The notes: generated by a model not told the origin, from the sequence alone. A stretch of 64,000 bases of DNA from Gordonia mangrovi (GCF_024734075.1 NZ_CP102850.1:186001-250000); one strand, 5' to 3'; numbered from the stretch's first letter, positions 46,771 through 56,324 are shown. Program-made: numbers and translations.

Positions 46771-48246
46771 CTAATTTGCGGCCATCTCGCGCGCTGCGGC
46801 CAGCCGCGAGAGACTCTTGTCACGACCGAGCAGTTCCATCGACTCATAGAGCGGAGGGCTCACCTGCGACCCGGTGACGGCGACGCGTACCGGTCCGAAC
46901 GCCTTGCGGGGTTTGAGCCCCAGGTCGTCGACGAGCGCCGTCTTGAGCGCTCCCTCGATGGCCGGTCCGGTCCAGCCCTCCAGCGCGGTCAACGCACCCG
47001 ATGCCGCGTCGAGCACCTCGGCCGCATCGGCGCCGAGGTTCTTGGCCGCCGACTTCTCGTCGATCACGAAGTCGGCGTCGGAGAGGTAGAGGAAAGACAT
47101 CAGCGGCCACGCATCGGCCAGCACCTGAATCCGGGTCTGGACGAGTTCGGCGAGTGCGGCAAAGGAGTCGTCGTCGACCGGCTCGGTGAGTTTGCCCGCC
47201 TCGACCAGGTAGCGCCGCAGCCGACCGGTGAAGTCGGCCGGCTCCAGCCGCCGGATGTGTTCGGCGTTGATCGCGTCGGCCTTCTTCTGATCGAAGCGCG
47301 CCGGATTCGAGTTCACTTGGCGCACATCGAAAGCCGCGACCATCTCATCGAGGGTGAACACGTCGTTGTCGCCGGAGAAGCCCCACCCGAGCAGCGCCAG
47401 ATAGTTCAGCAGGCCTTCCGGGATGAACCCGCGATCCCGGTGGTGGAACAAATTCGACTGCGGGTCACGTTTGGACAGCTTCTTGTTGCCCTCCCCCATC
47501 ACGAACGGCAGGTGGCCGAACTCCGGCACCCGTTCGGCGATCCCCAACCTGATGAGCGCGTCGTAGAGAGCGATCTGCCGCGGGGTCGACGAGAAGAGAT
47601 CCTCCCCACGCAGCACGTGGGTGATCTTCATCATCGCGTCGTCGACGGGGTTGACCAGGGTGTAGAGCGGGTCCCCGCTGGCCCGGGTGAGCGCGAAGTC
47701 GGGCACCGTGCCCGCCTTGATCGTGGTGGTCCCTCGCACGAGATCGTCCCAGGTGATGTCGTGATCCGGCATCCGCAGTCGCACAACGGGTTTGCGGCCA
47801 TCGGTGCGAAAATCGGCCCGCTGCTGGTCGGTCAGGTCGCGATCGAAATTGTCGTAGCCGAGTTTCGGGTCGCGGCCGGCGGCACGGTGCCGGGCCTCGA
47901 CCTCCTCCGGGGTGGAGAAGGCCTCGTAGGCCTCACCCGACTCGAGCAGGCGCGCCACCACATCGAGATGAAGCTCACGTCGCTCCGACTGCCGATAGGG
48001 ACCATAGGGACCGCCTACCTCGGGCCCCTCGTCCCAGTCGAGTCCCAACCAACGCAGCGCGTCGAGGATCGCCTCGTAGGACTCTTGGGTGTCGCGCGCC
48101 GCGTCGGTGTCCTCGATCCGGAAGACGAACGTGCCCTGGTCGTGGCGCGCCTGCGCGAAGTTGAACAACGCCGTCCGGGCCAGCCCCACATGGGGGGTAC
48201 CGGTCGGTGACGGACAGAAACGAACGCGCACATCGGAACCACTCAT
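46771..48246 (-). CDS. gltX: Glutamyl-tRNA synthetase
   Basis: 491 residues. The HIGH-type motif lies in [39 protein letters not shown] is the class I GluRS signature, and [15 protein letters not shown] holds the KMSKS equivalent. In actinobacteria lacking GlnRS, a non-discriminating GluRS also charges tRNA-Gln, corrected by GatCAB. Both substrate tRNAs are encoded directly downstream, which fits that role. Confidence 0.97.
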   Translation of the reverse strand: MSGSDVRVRFCPSPTGTPHVGLARTALFNFAQARHDQGTFVFRIEDTDAARDTQESYEAILDALRWLGLDWDEGPEVGGPYGPYRQSERRELHLDVVARLLESGEAYEAFSTPEEVEARHRAAGRDPKLGYDNFDRDLTDQQRADFRTDGRKPVVRLRMPDHDITWDDLVRGTTTIKAGTVPDFALTRASGDPLYTLVNPVDDAMMKITHVLRGEDLFSSTPRQIALYDALIRLGIAERVPEFGHLPFVMGEGNKKLSKRDPQSNLFHHRDRGFIPEGLLNYLALLGWGFSGDNDVFTLDEMVAAFDVRQVNSNPARFDQKKADAINAEHIRRLEPADFTGRLRRYLVEAGKLTEPVDDDSFAALAELVQTRIQVLADAWPLMSFLYLSDADFVIDEKSAAKNLGADAAEVLDAASGALTALEGWTGPAIEGALKTALVDDLGLKPRKAFGPVRVAVTGSQVSPPLYESMELLGRDKSLSRLAAAREMAAN

Positions 48247-48269
48247 GGTGGTCAGCGTATCGAACCGTC

Positions 48270-49091
48270 TCAGCGGACAGTGCCGAGGAACTCGATCAGC
48301 AGTCGGTTCACCTCCGCGGGCTGTTCCAGGTACCCGAAGTGTCCGGCCTTCGCGATCTCCTCGTACCGGGCGCCGGGGATGGCGTCGGCGACCTCACGCG
48401 CGAGTTTCGGCGGGAGCGTGCGATCGTCGGCGAAACCGATCACCAGGGCCGGCCGCGAGATGGCGCGGTAGGCGGCGAGACGGTCGGCCTCGCGGTCGTG
48501 CAGCCCCAACTGCGCGCGGACACCGGCGGTGACCGTCTGCGGCGAGAAACCGATCACATCGAGCCAGTCCTTGGCCGTCCGATCGTCGTCGAGGGTGTGC
48601 GGCGACAGATTCAGGTGCGCGGTGATCGCCGCCGCATAGTCGGGCGGCAACGTGATCTTGTTGTCGTAGAGCGCCCGCTCCCCCGCCGAGATCGCCTGCT
48701 GTAGCGGTGTGTTGCGACCGTAGGTGGCGATCATCACCGCGGCCTTGACGATGTCCGGCCGAGCAAGTGCCAGTTCCTGGGTGACGCGCGCACCCAGCGA
48801 GGTCCCGACGACCAGCGCCGGACCCGCCGCGAGGTGTTCGATCAACGCGGCGGTGTCGGCGACCATGTCGTCGGCGGTGAAGCCCTCCGCACATTCCGAC
48901 GACGGCGCGATGCCCCGGTTATCGAAAGTGACCACGCGGTAGCCGGCCTTGACCAGGGCCGGTTGCTGGTGGGCCTGCCACACCCGGCCCGGACTACCGG
49001 TGCCCATCACCATCACCACCAGGGGCCCACTGCCGACATCCTCGTAGGCGAGCTCGATCCCGTTGACCCGGGCGATCTTCGGGCCCTTCAT
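48270..49091 (-). CDS. Alpha/beta hydrolase
   Basis: 273 residues: [20 protein letters not shown] (oxyanion region), [12 protein letters not shown], nucleophile elbow [27 protein letters not shown] (acid) and [11 protein letters not shown] (histidine). The MGTG and DNRG motifs resemble C-C bond hydrolases and enol-lactonases in the 3-oxoadipate group. It overlaps the FAH-family gene by four bases, so the two probably act in one degradation route. Substrate unknown. Confidence 0.83.
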   Translation of the reverse strand: MKGPKIARVNGIELAYEDVGSGPLVVMVMGTGSPGRVWQAHQQPALVKAGYRVVTFDNRGIAPSSECAEGFTADDMVADTAALIEHLAAGPALVVGTSLGARVTQELALARPDIVKAAVMIATYGRNTPLQQAISAGERALYDNKITLPPDYAAAITAHLNLSPHTLDDDRTAKDWLDVIGFSPQTVTAGVRAQLGLHDREADRLAAYRAISRPALVIGFADDRTLPPKLAREVADAIPGARYEEIAKAGHFGYLEQPAEVNRLLIEFLGTVR

Positions 49092-49861
49092 GGTTTGTCC
49101 ACCACCGGGTTGGCCAGGGTTCCCAGCCCCTCGACGGTGACCGCGACGCGTTGTCCGGCGACCATCGGACCGACACCCTCCGGTGTGCCGGTGAGGATCA
49201 CGTCACCGGGCAACAGGGTCATGATCCGCGAGATCCACTCGACGATCTCACCGATGCCGTGGAGCATGAGCGAGGTTCGCGAACGCTGCTTGACCTCCCC
49301 ATCGAGTTCGGTCATCACCTCCACGTCGGACGGGTCGAACTCGGTCTCGATCCAGGGCCCCAACGGGCAGAAGCTGTCGTAGCTCTTGCCGCGGGTCCAC
49401 TGGCCGTCGGCCCGTTGCTGATCACGGGCGGTCACATCGTTGGCGACGGTGTAACCGAGGATCACGTCGGCGGCCTTGGCTGCCGCGACATCCTTGCACG
49501 GCTGACCGATCACCACGGCCAACTCGCCTTCGAAGTCGACCCGCTCGGAATTCGGCGGTCGGACGATGGGCACCTCCGGCCCGATGATCGACGTGTTCGG
49601 CTTGATGAAGATCACCGGGTCCGCCGGTGCCTCGCCGCCCATCTCCGCAGCGTGCGCGGCGTAGTTCTTGCCGATGCAGATCACCTTCGAGGCAAGGATC
49701 GGCGCCAACAAACGGACGTCGGCCAACGCCCAGGAACGACCGGTGAACGAGGGCGTGCCGAACGGATGCTCTGCGATCTCTCGCGCCCGCGGGCCGCCGT
49801 CGACGTCCTCGATGGCGACAAAAGCGACCCCGTCAGGGCTGGCTACTCGACCTAAACGCAT
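49088..49861 (-). CDS. Fumarylacetoacetate hydrolase family protein
   Basis: 257 residues: KVICIGKNYAAHAAEMGGEAP, VDFEGELAVVIG (metal-ligand glutamates), GYTVANDVTARDQQRADGQWTRGKSYDSFCPLGPW, here as TVANDVTARDQQRADGQWTR, and LLPGDVILTGTPEGVGPM. Members hydrolyse or decarboxylate beta-diketone-like acids such as acylpyruvates (Rv2993c by position). ATG 49861 is six bases after TACTGT and lacks a Shine-Dalgarno, so the transcript is probably leaderless. Confidence 0.9.
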   Translation of the reverse strand: MRLGRVASPDGVAFVAIEDVDGGPRAREIAEHPFGTPSFTGRSWALADVRLLAPILASKVICIGKNYAAHAAEMGGEAPADPVIFIKPNTSIIGPEVPIVRPPNSERVDFEGELAVVIGQPCKDVAAAKAADVILGYTVANDVTARDQQRADGQWTRGKSYDSFCPLGPWIETEFDPSDVEVMTELDGEVKQRSRTSLMLHGIGEIVEWISRIMTLLPGDVILTGTPEGVGPMVAGQRVAVTVEGLGTLANPVVDKP

Positions 49862-49867
49862 GGCACG

Positions 49868-49873
49868 ACAGTA
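49868..49873 (-). promoter_or_regulatory. -10 element TACTGT before the FAH gene
   Basis: TACTGT on the minus strand ends six bases before ATG 49861, consistent with a leaderless message. Confidence 0.5.
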
Positions 49874-49907
49874 TCGCACCGACGATTCTCAGCAGCCGGG
49901 ACTCGGG

Positions 49908-49963
49908 TTGGACACAGCCCTCATCGGTTTTACAATGTGGAAACTGCATTTCATATGTTGAGA
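49908..49963 (+). promoter_or_regulatory. Promoter with GAAA-N5-TTTC repeat and LtbR-like box upstream of MFS gene
   Basis: TTGGAC (49908-49913) and TACAAT (49931-49936) have the ideal 17-base spacing. Directly after the -10, TGGAAACTGCATTTCA (49938-49953) holds a GAAA-N5-TTTC inverted repeat over the expected start of transcription. CATATGTTGAGA (49952-49963) matches 10 of 12 positions of the LtbR motif and lies downstream of the -10, where LtbR boxes are placed. A repressible promoter is likely. Confidence 0.6.
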
Positions 49964-49974
49964 TCGGAGATGAG

Positions 49975-51207
49975 ATGGATCGAGTCGCCGAACCCGGTAC
50001 GCCCATCGCGCCGACGATGACGCCGGCTCGCCGCTGGACAATGCTGTGCTGCGCACTCGTGGCGGCGATGACCACCACCTGCGCGGTCAGCGGGATCGCC
50101 TACCTCATCCCGGCCCTGCATGCCGACCACGGGATGTCGCTGGCGCAGGGATCGGTGCTGGCAACCATCCCGACGGTGGGGCTGATGCTGCTGATCATCC
50201 CCTGGGGGGCGCTGCTGGACCGCTACGGCGAGCGGCGGATCCTGATCACCTCGTTGTGCATCACCCTGGCCGGCACCGTCGCCGCCGTGGCCACCTCCGC
50301 CGTGGATGCGCCGTACTGGGCCTGGGGCGCCGCGCTCTTCGTCGGCGGGTTGGGCTCGGGGGCGGCCAACGGAGCCAGCGGACGAATAGTGGTGGGTTGG
50401 TTCCCGGCGCGGCAACGTGGCACCGCCATGGGGGTTCGGCAGATGGCGCAGCCGCTCGGCATCGCGGTGTGCGCGCTCACCATGCCGGTGACCGCGCAGG
50501 TCGTCGGTGTCACCGCGGCTCTGGCGGTTCCGATGGTGGTGACCGGCCTCGGACTGCTCGCGTGCATCGTCGGGATCGTCGATCCACCGGCGCCGCCGCG
50601 GCGCCCGGCCGACGACACAGAGCCGAGCAATGTTCGAAATCCCTATCGCAGTAGCGGTTTCCTCACTCGGGTCCACGGAGTGAGCGTGCTGCTGGTGATC
50701 CCACAGGCCATGATGTGGACCTTCGTGCCCACCTGGTTGATCGTGGCGCACCAGTGGCCGCCGGCCGCCGCGGGCGTCCTCGTCACCGTGACACAGGTGA
50801 TCGGTGCGATCGGACGCATCGTGGCGGGCCGGGTGTCGGATGCCTGGGGTTCGCGGATGCGTCCGATCCGGATGATCGCCCTGATCGCCGCGGTGGCGAC
50901 GCTGGCGCTGGCCTTGACCGACTGGTTGGGTAGCCCCGTCGCGCCGCTGGTGATGGCGATCGCCTCGATCGCCTCGGTCGCCGACAACGGCTTGGCGTTC
51001 ACCGCCATCGCCGAATACGCCGGCCCGTCATGGAGCGGGCGCGGTCTGGCGATTCAGAACACGGCCCAGTACCTGGCCACCTCGGCGAGCACCCCTGTAC
51101 TCGGCGCTGTGATCGCCGCGTCCGGCTTCCCCATCGCGTTCGCGCTGACCGCGGTGACACCACTCATCGCCATTCCCCTCGTCCCGCGGGATAGACAAAT
51201 CGATTGA
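49975..51207 (+). CDS. MFS transporter (CynX/NimT-like)
   Basis: 410 residues with twelve predicted membrane segments. MFS loop 2-3 motif GALLDRYGERRILI and the loop 8-9 motif IGRIVAGRVSDAWGSRMRPI are present, and GVRQMAQPLGIAV lies in TM5. GGAGATGAG precedes ATG 49975. Rv2994 is at the same site in M. tuberculosis. Export of an amino acid or drug is possible; the LtbR-like box hints at a leucine-related substrate. The last 44 bases overlap the convergent DUF1648 gene. Confidence 0.87.
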   Translation: MDRVAEPGTPIAPTMTPARRWTMLCCALVAAMTTTCAVSGIAYLIPALHADHGMSLAQGSVLATIPTVGLMLLIIPWGALLDRYGERRILITSLCITLAGTVAAVATSAVDAPYWAWGAALFVGGLGSGAANGASGRIVVGWFPARQRGTAMGVRQMAQPLGIAVCALTMPVTAQVVGVTAALAVPMVVTGLGLLACIVGIVDPPAPPRRPADDTEPSNVRNPYRSSGFLTRVHGVSVLLVIPQAMMWTFVPTWLIVAHQWPPAAAGVLVTVTQVIGAIGRIVAGRVSDAWGSRMRPIRMIALIAAVATLALALTDWLGSPVAPLVMAIASIASVADNGLAFTAIAEYAGPSWSGRGLAIQNTAQYLATSASTPVLGAVIAASGFPIAFALTAVTPLIAIPLVPRDRQID

Positions 51208-52153
51208 TCAGCCCCGCGGCGGTGCGAGCGTCGTCCACCACGACGACGTCGCGCGCTCCGCCGCGGCGGACCATCAGCAGCGCATCCCCGGACCTGAGCA
51301 CGAAACCCTTGGCTCCCTTCAGGTCCCCGTGCATCGCCACCCGGTAGCCGAAACCGCCGAAATCACGCACTGCCCGCACGCGCACGTACTCGGCATGATC
51401 GATCTCCCCCATCGGGATCACCGTGCGCGGCCAGCCGAGTCGGCCGCGAACCGCCACGCCCCGACGATCGACCGTCACCCGCACACTCCACATCGCGACA
51501 GACACGACGAGTACCACGACCGCAATGACGATGACCGGCCATGAGCGCACCAGCAGCGCCACCGAGATCAGGATCATCAGCGCGATGGCGATGATCGACG
51601 TCGCCACGCGGGACGTCGTCACGACGCGCGTCCACAGTGCCCGTTCGCCGGGGGCAAGCGCCACGTCGGGCCGTTCGCCAACATCTGCCGGCTGCTCCGC
51701 CGTCGTCCATTTCGGCACGAGCGCAGCCGTTCCGACGCCCGCCGCGAGTCCCACGAGCCAGCCGACCAGGAGCTGCCACGTCGGGGTGGCGGCGTCACCG
51801 GCATCCGCGAGACCGCGCTGCATCTCGGTCGAGCCGACGATGATGGCGATCGTCGACACAGCCACGCCCACAACGATTCCGAGTGTGAGGCGAACGGCGC
51901 CGCGATCGCGCACCAGCACCGACAGAACCCCGAGGACGGCACCGAGGATCCCCACAACTGCCGGCAGGGCAATCACCACCCCGACGCTGGTGAAGCCGTC
52001 GGCGCCATCGCCACCCCAGTGCGTGGCCACCGGATCGGGCAACCCATCGGCCCATGATGCGACGAGCAGGGAGCCCACGACTCCGGCAATCATCGACGGA
52101 AACATCCCGAGCGCCCCGATCACCCACCGGTTCATCCTTGCCTTCCTGTTCAT
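51164..52153 (-). CDS. DUF1648 domain-containing membrane protein
   Basis: 329 residues. The DUF1648-type segment WADGLPDPVATHWGGDGADGF lies between the first two membrane helices. Five or six more helices follow, and a C-terminal soluble part (EYVRVRAVRDFGGFGYRV, then MVRRGGARDVVVVDDA) resembles PH-like domains of YtrA-linked proteins. It lies 28 bases after a GntR/YtrA-type regulator gene and is probably its target. ATG 52153 follows GGGGGA; ATG 52135 is an alternative. Function unknown. Confidence 0.82.
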   Translation of the reverse strand: MNRKARMNRWVIGALGMFPSMIAGVVGSLLVASWADGLPDPVATHWGGDGADGFTSVGVVIALPAVVGILGAVLGVLSVLVRDRGAVRLTLGIVVGVAVSTIAIIVGSTEMQRGLADAGDAATPTWQLLVGWLVGLAAGVGTAALVPKWTTAEQPADVGERPDVALAPGERALWTRVVTTSRVATSIIAIALMILISVALLVRSWPVIVIAVVVLVVSVAMWSVRVTVDRRGVAVRGRLGWPRTVIPMGEIDHAEYVRVRAVRDFGGFGYRVAMHGDLKGAKGFVLRSGDALLMVRRGGARDVVVVDDARTAAGLINRFVYPAGRGEWR

Positions 52154-52181
52154 GATGTCCCCCTGTTCGTCCGGTCCACAC

Positions 52182-52535
52182 TCACCGCGTCCACCTCCCG
52201 TGGATCTCGGCGGCCGTCGCCTCGGCCGACATGCCCAGTCGCCGCGCCACCCGGATCAGCCGCTCCACGGCATCGGCGAGTTCGGCGCCGCCGGCGGCCG
52301 CGTGAGTGACGACCGCGCCACGCCCCCGATGTAGTTCGACGAGCCCGTCGTCGCGGAGCAACTGATAGGCACGCAATACGGTGTGCAGGTTGACGTCGAG
52401 CGACGCCGCCAGATCGCGTGCGGTCGGGAGCCGCTCACCGCTCCTGATCTCCTCACGTGCGATCGAGCCGCGAAGTGACGACGCGATCTGTTCGTACAGC
52501 GCCACACGCGACGAGGGGTCGATACGGATCAACAC
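52182..52535 (-). CDS. GntR family transcriptional regulator, YtrA type
   Basis: 117 residues: winged helix SSRVALYEQIASSLRGSIAREEIRSGERLPTARDLAASLDVNLHTVLRAYQLL, here as LYEQIASSLRGSIAREEI and LPTARDLAASLDVNLHTVLR, then VELHRGRGAVV. The C-terminal part is only about 40 residues, as in YtrA-type regulators of membrane transport genes. GTG 52535 directly follows its promoter, which carries a perfect operator-like repeat, so autoregulation is likely. Confidence 0.9.
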   Translation of the reverse strand: MLIRIDPSSRVALYEQIASSLRGSIAREEIRSGERLPTARDLAASLDVNLHTVLRAYQLLRDDGLVELHRGRGAVVTHAAAGGAELADAVERLIRVARRLGMSAEATAAEIHGRWTR

Positions 52536-52541
52536 GCACTG

Positions 52542-52570
52542 ATCCTATAGTTCTATCTCAAATAGAACAA
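52542..52570 (-). promoter_or_regulatory. GntR promoter with GTTCTAT-N5-ATAGAAC operator
   Basis: On the minus strand TTGTTC (52570-52565) and TAGGAT (52547-52542) are 17 bases apart, and GTG 52535 follows the -10 by six bases. The perfect inverted repeat GTTCTAT-TTGAG-ATAGAAC (52568-52550) occupies the -35 edge and spacer, so a bound dimer would block polymerase. Auto-repression by the GntR protein is the simplest reading. Confidence 0.7.
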
Positions 52571-52601
52571 TGCGGCCGGATTCGGCACGGGCCAAGACGA
52601 C

Positions 52602-52639
52602 CAGAGCCCCACCCCGGATGACTCCCGGGCGGGGCTCTG
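52602..52639 (-). terminator. Terminator after leuB
   Basis: CAGAGCCCC (52602-52610) pairs with GGGGCTCTG (52631-52639), with an inner CCGG/CCGG pairing. It lies 24 bases past the leuB stop. Confidence 0.8.
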
Positions 52640-52662
52640 ACGCGACGTTCGCGCTATGGAGT

Positions 52663-53673
52663 TCAGACGCGTTCGCGGATGCGGCGCCCGATCTCGGTGG
52701 TGCTCAACGCCTCCGAACCCCGGTCGGCGAGATCGTCGGCGACTGCCTTCTCGACCCGTTCGGCCGCGTCGGTCTCCCCGAGATGGGCCAGCAACAGCGC
52801 CGTCGACAGGATCGCGGCGGTGGGATCGGCCTTGCCCTGTCCGGCGATGTCGGGGGCGCTGCCGTGGACCGGCTCGAACATCGACGGATTCGTTCCGGTG
52901 GCATCGATGTTGCCCGACGCGGCGAGCCCGATACCGCCGGTGACCGCGGCCGCGATGTCGGTGATGATGTCGCCGAAGAGGTTGTCGGTGACGATCACGT
53001 CGAATCGCCCGGGGTCAGTGACCATATAGATGGTCGCGGCGTCGACGTGGCAGTAGTCGGTCGTCACGTCGGGGTACTCGGCGCCGACGTCGGCGACCGT
53101 ACGGCTCCACATCGAACCCGCAAAGGTCAGCACGTTGGTCTTGTGCACCAGGGTCAGCTTCTTGCGGCGCGCGCGGGCGCGTTCGAAGGCGTTGCGCACC
53201 ACTCGTTCGATACCGAAGCGGGTGTTGACGCTGACCTCGGTGGCGACCTCATGCGGGGTCCCGACGCGGATCGCACCGCCGTTGCCGGTGTAGGGCCCCT
53301 CGGTCCCCTCGCGCACCACCACGAAGTCGATCTCCGGATCACCCGCAAGTGGCGAGGTCACCCCGGGCAGCTTGCGGGCCGGTCGTAGATTGACGTGATG
53401 GTCGAGTGCGAATCGCATGTTCAGCAGCAGGCCGCGCTCGAGCACCCCCGACGGCACCGACGGATCACCGATGGCACCGAGCAGGATCGCGTCGTGTTCG
53501 CGCAACGATGCCAGGTCCTCGGCGGTCAGCAGTTCCCCGTTGCGGTGATACCGGCGCGCTCCCAGGTCGAACTCGGTGGTGGACACGTCGGAGACGACGG
53601 CTTCGAGAATGCCGATGGCCTCACCGATGACCTCGGGCCCGATTCCGTCGCCGGCGATGACGGCCAGCTTCAT
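52663..53673 (-). CDS. leuB: 3-isopropylmalate dehydrogenase
   Basis: 336 residues: [34 protein letters not shown], the active-site [37 protein letters not shown] and [20 protein letters not shown]. It oxidises 3-isopropylmalate in leucine synthesis. ATG 53673 overlaps the serA stop by four bases, so leuB is translated from the serA transcript. It is distant from leuCD. Confidence 0.97.
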   Translation of the reverse strand: MKLAVIAGDGIGPEVIGEAIGILEAVVSDVSTTEFDLGARRYHRNGELLTAEDLASLREHDAILLGAIGDPSVPSGVLERGLLLNMRFALDHHVNLRPARKLPGVTSPLAGDPEIDFVVVREGTEGPYTGNGGAIRVGTPHEVATEVSVNTRFGIERVVRNAFERARARRKKLTLVHKTNVLTFAGSMWSRTVADVGAEYPDVTTDYCHVDAATIYMVTDPGRFDVIVTDNLFGDIITDIAAAVTGGIGLAASGNIDATGTNPSMFEPVHGSAPDIAGQGKADPTAAILSTALLLAHLGETDAAERVEKAVADDLADRGSEALSTTEIGRRIRERV

Positions 53674-55265
53674 GACAGGTCCACCTGCTCGATCAGGGTG
53701 GCGCCCACGGCCTCTCCGATGGCGGCGACGAGATCGTCGGACAGTTGCGCGCTGACGCGCAGCACCACGGTCGCGCCCGGACCGTCGGCATCCTGCGACA
53801 GACCGGCCGCCTGGATGTCGATGTCGGCGTTGCCCAGCAGGGTGCCGATCCGGCCGAGCGAGCCCGGCTTGTCGGCGTAGCTGACGATCAGGTTGTGGCC
53901 CTCGGCCCGCAGGTCGAAGTTGCGGCCGTTGATGTTGACGATCTTCTCCACCAGGCGCGGTTCGGTGAGCGTGCCCGACACGTTGTGCACCGACCCGTCG
54001 GCGAAGACGGCCTTCACGTCCACCACGCTGCGGTGATTCGGGCTCTCCGGCGCGGTGGTGACCTCACTGGTCACGCCGCGGTCGGCGGCCACAGCCGGGG
54101 CATTGACGAAGGTGACCGGTTCGTCGAGGACCGCAGAGAACAGCCCGCGCAGTGCCGAGAGGCCGAGGACCTCCACGTTGTTGGCGGCGAGCTCGCCGCG
54201 GACGTCGACGACGAGCGAGGTCGGCGGCTCGTTGCTGATGACACCGACCAGCACGCCCAACTTGCGTGCCACCTCGAGCCACGGCGCCACCTCTTCATCC
54301 ACGGCGCCGCCGGTGATGTTCACCGCGTCGGGCACGAAGTGGCCGGCCAGCGCGAGCCGGACACTCTTGGCGACGTCGGTGCCGGCGCGATCCTGGGCCT
54401 CACTGGTGGAGGCACCCAGGTGCGGGGTCACCACGACCTGCGGCAGCTCGAACAGCGGCGAATCAGTGCACGGCTCGGTGGCGTAGACGTCGAGTCCCGC
54501 GCCGCGGACGTGCCCGGAGTTGATCGCATCGGCGAGTGCTTGCTCGTCGATGAGGCCACCGCGCGCCGCGTTGACGATGACGACCCCCTTCTTGGTGCGC
54601 GCCAGCTGATCTTTGCCGATGAGTCCCAACGTCTCCGGCGTCTTCGGCAGGTGCACGGTGACGAAATCGGCACGCTCGAGCAGTTCGTCGAGGCTGACCA
54701 GTTCGATGCCGAGCTGAGCGGCGCGAGCCGGCGACACGTACGGGTCGTAGGCGATGATGGAGGTCTCGAACGCGGCCATCCGCGCGGCGACGAGCTGGCC
54801 GATGCGGCCGAGGCCGACCACGCCGACCGTCTTGTCGAAGATCTCCACACCGTTGAATGCCGAGCGCTTCCACGTGTGCTCCCGCAGCGTGGCGTCGGCG
54901 GCGGGGATCTGCCGCGCCGCCGACATCAGCAGTGCGACGGCATGTTCGGCGGCGGTGTGGATGTTGGAGGTCGGGGCGTTGACCACCATCACGCCGCGCT
55001 TGGTGGCGGCCGGGACATCGACATTGTCGAGGCCCACGCCTGCGCGCGCGATGATCTTGACTCCGGGTGCGGCGTCGAGCACCTCGGCGTCGACGGTGGT
55101 GGCCGAGCGTACGAGGATCGCGTCGGCGTCGGCCACGGCTTCGAGCAGTTTCGGCCGGTCGGGGCCGTCCACCCAGCGGACCTCGACGTCGTCGCCGAGC
55201 GCTTCGACGGTCGAGGGAGCCAGTTTGTCGGCGATCAGAACGACCGGACGGCCAGCTGAGGTCAC
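53670..55265 (-). CDS. serA: D-3-phosphoglycerate dehydrogenase, long form with ASB and ACT domains
   Basis: About 531 residues. It has a substrate-binding domain, NAD motif [17 protein letters not shown], catalytic [15 protein letters not shown] (histidine) and [18 protein letters not shown] regulatory intervening domain (residues 320-450) and C-terminal ACT domain ([21 protein letters not shown]) follow, as in M. tuberculosis SerA1, where they mediate serine inhibition. GTG 55265 has GGAG six bases upstream and is preferred over ATG 55277, which has no ribosome binding site. Confidence 0.95.
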   Translation of the reverse strand: MTSAGRPVVLIADKLAPSTVEALGDDVEVRWVDGPDRPKLLEAVADADAILVRSATTVDAEVLDAAPGVKIIARAGVGLDNVDVPAATKRGVMVVNAPTSNIHTAAEHAVALLMSAARQIPAADATLREHTWKRSAFNGVEIFDKTVGVVGLGRIGQLVAARMAAFETSIIAYDPYVSPARAAQLGIELVSLDELLERADFVTVHLPKTPETLGLIGKDQLARTKKGVVIVNAARGGLIDEQALADAINSGHVRGAGLDVYATEPCTDSPLFELPQVVVTPHLGASTSEAQDRAGTDVAKSVRLALAGHFVPDAVNITGGAVDEEVAPWLEVARKLGVLVGVISNEPPTSLVVDVRGELAANNVEVLGLSALRGLFSAVLDEPVTFVNAPAVAADRGVTSEVTTAPESPNHRSVVDVKAVFADGSVHNVSGTLTEPRLVEKIVNINGRNFDLRAEGHNLIVSYADKPGSLGRIGTLLGNADIDIQAAGLSQDADGPGATVVLRVSAQLSDDLVAAIGEAVGATLIEQVDLS

Positions 55266-55277
55266 GATAGTCTCCAT

Positions 55278-55578
55278 GGTCGGGGGCCAAAGTCAGTGAG
55301 AAGGCGGAGATCGCCGCAGGCGGCGCAGAGGCGACCACGGGGACTTCCGCGGACAGCTTAGTCGTCGCCGCATGTCGGATTTACAGGCGGTATCCGCTGC
55401 TCGGGTCCACCCCCGGAAATTCACGGTAGATTGTGATCGGCATTACGGATAGGTTGCAAACCGACCCCGGGACGATTCCGCACCACGCATCGCGCGGCTA
55501 CCGCCCGGTACCGTGTGCTTGGCCCCGGGCTCGGCTCCGGGGCCGTTGATTCTGTGCGCATCGATGAGCGGAGAGTGG
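55278..55578. other. Divergent intergenic region with leader hairpin
   Basis: About 300 bases without a gene, between serA (left) and the protease gene (right). GGCCCCGG-N8-CCGGGGCC (55521-55544) is a perfect stem in the protease leader, followed by GTTGATTCTG. It could be an intrinsic terminator or attenuator of rightward transcription. TAAGCT near 55356 may serve as the serA -10, but no convincing -35 was found. No conserved riboswitch was recognised. Confidence 0.4.
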
Positions 55579-56244
55579 ATGATGAGAAAGCTGACAGCAC
55601 TGTTGGCTGTTCTGGCTGCAACAGTGCTGGCCGGCTTGGGGGCTGGCTCAGTAGATGCCGCACCGGCGAAGATCTATCTCGGTGGTGGGTCGGGAATCCT
55701 GGTGCTCAAGGGCGGGAATTCCGCGGCAGCGTGCACGCTGACCACCATCGGCAAGTCCAACACCGGCAAGCTGATCGGTATCACCGCCGGTCACTGCGGC
55801 AACCCCGGCCAGAAGGTGTACTCCGAGACCTTCCAGGACCGTGGTCAGGCCGGCACCATCACGTACTCCGCCAGTGACCTCGACATCGCGGTCATCGAGT
55901 TCAATCCGGCCAAGGTCGTGCCGCTGCGCTCCGTGCGCGGATTGACCATCCGCAGCGTGGACACCAAGCCGCTGGCGTTCCCGGCCGTCGCCTGCAAGCA
56001 GGGCCGCACCACCGGCAACACCTGCGGCATCAGTTGGTTCTCCGACGGTGACGTGCACTTCAGCCAGTTGTGCGTGATCGAGGGCGATTCGGGCAGCCCG
56101 GTGGTTGTCGGCGACCGCCTCGTGGGCATGGTCAACGCCTACTACTTTCTCGCCTGCCTCGGACCCGAGACGGGCACCAACATCGCCCCGATCCTCAAGC
56201 GGGTCGGGTCACTGCCGCAGTACGGCGGCTTCCGCCCGATCTGA
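55579..56244 (+). CDS. Secreted trypsin-like (S1) serine protease
   Basis: 221 residues. A signal peptide (MMRKLTALLAVLAATVLAGL, cleavage near SVDAAPA) precedes a small chymotrypsin-fold domain with an intact triad: H72 in TAGHCG, D102 in SDLDIAVIEF and S171 in IEGDSGSPVV. Six cysteines (52, 73, 139, 149, 165, 193) could form three disulfides. It starts five bases after GGAG. It is not part of the conserved mycobacterial order and sits next to the T7SS-like cassette, ending in a 42-base palindromic terminator. Confidence 0.88.
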   Translation: MMRKLTALLAVLAATVLAGLGAGSVDAAPAKIYLGGGSGILVLKGGNSAAACTLTTIGKSNTGKLIGITAGHCGNPGQKVYSETFQDRGQAGTITYSASDLDIAVIEFNPAKVVPLRSVRGLTIRSVDTKPLAFPAVACKQGRTTGNTCGISWFSDGDVHFSQLCVIEGDSGSPVVVGDRLVGMVNAYYFLACLGPETGTNIAPILKRVGSLPQYGGFRPI

Positions 56245-56253
56245 TCGTCACCC

Positions 56254-56295
56254 ACGACAGCGGCCCCGAGACCATGGTCTCGGGGCCGCTGTCGT
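56254..56295. terminator. Perfect 42-base palindrome after the protease gene
   Basis: The arms starting ACGACAGCGGCCCCGAGACC are perfect reverse complements across the centre CCATGG (56272-56277), 21 bases each and no loop mismatch, followed by TTTCT. It stands between the convergent protease gene and the cassette, so it can stop both. Confidence 0.9.
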
Positions 56296-56324
56296 TTCTA
56301 CGAGGAGTAGTTGTGCAATCGCAA

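Noticed and set aside
46339..46877. Several short open frames around 46.3-46.9 kb
   Set aside because: They overlap the tRNA-Glu and tRNA-Gln genes and the terminator and encode no recognisable protein.
55521..55544. Riboswitch in the protease leader
   Set aside because: Only one simple GC hairpin is visible and no conserved riboswitch core was recognised; kept as a hairpin only.
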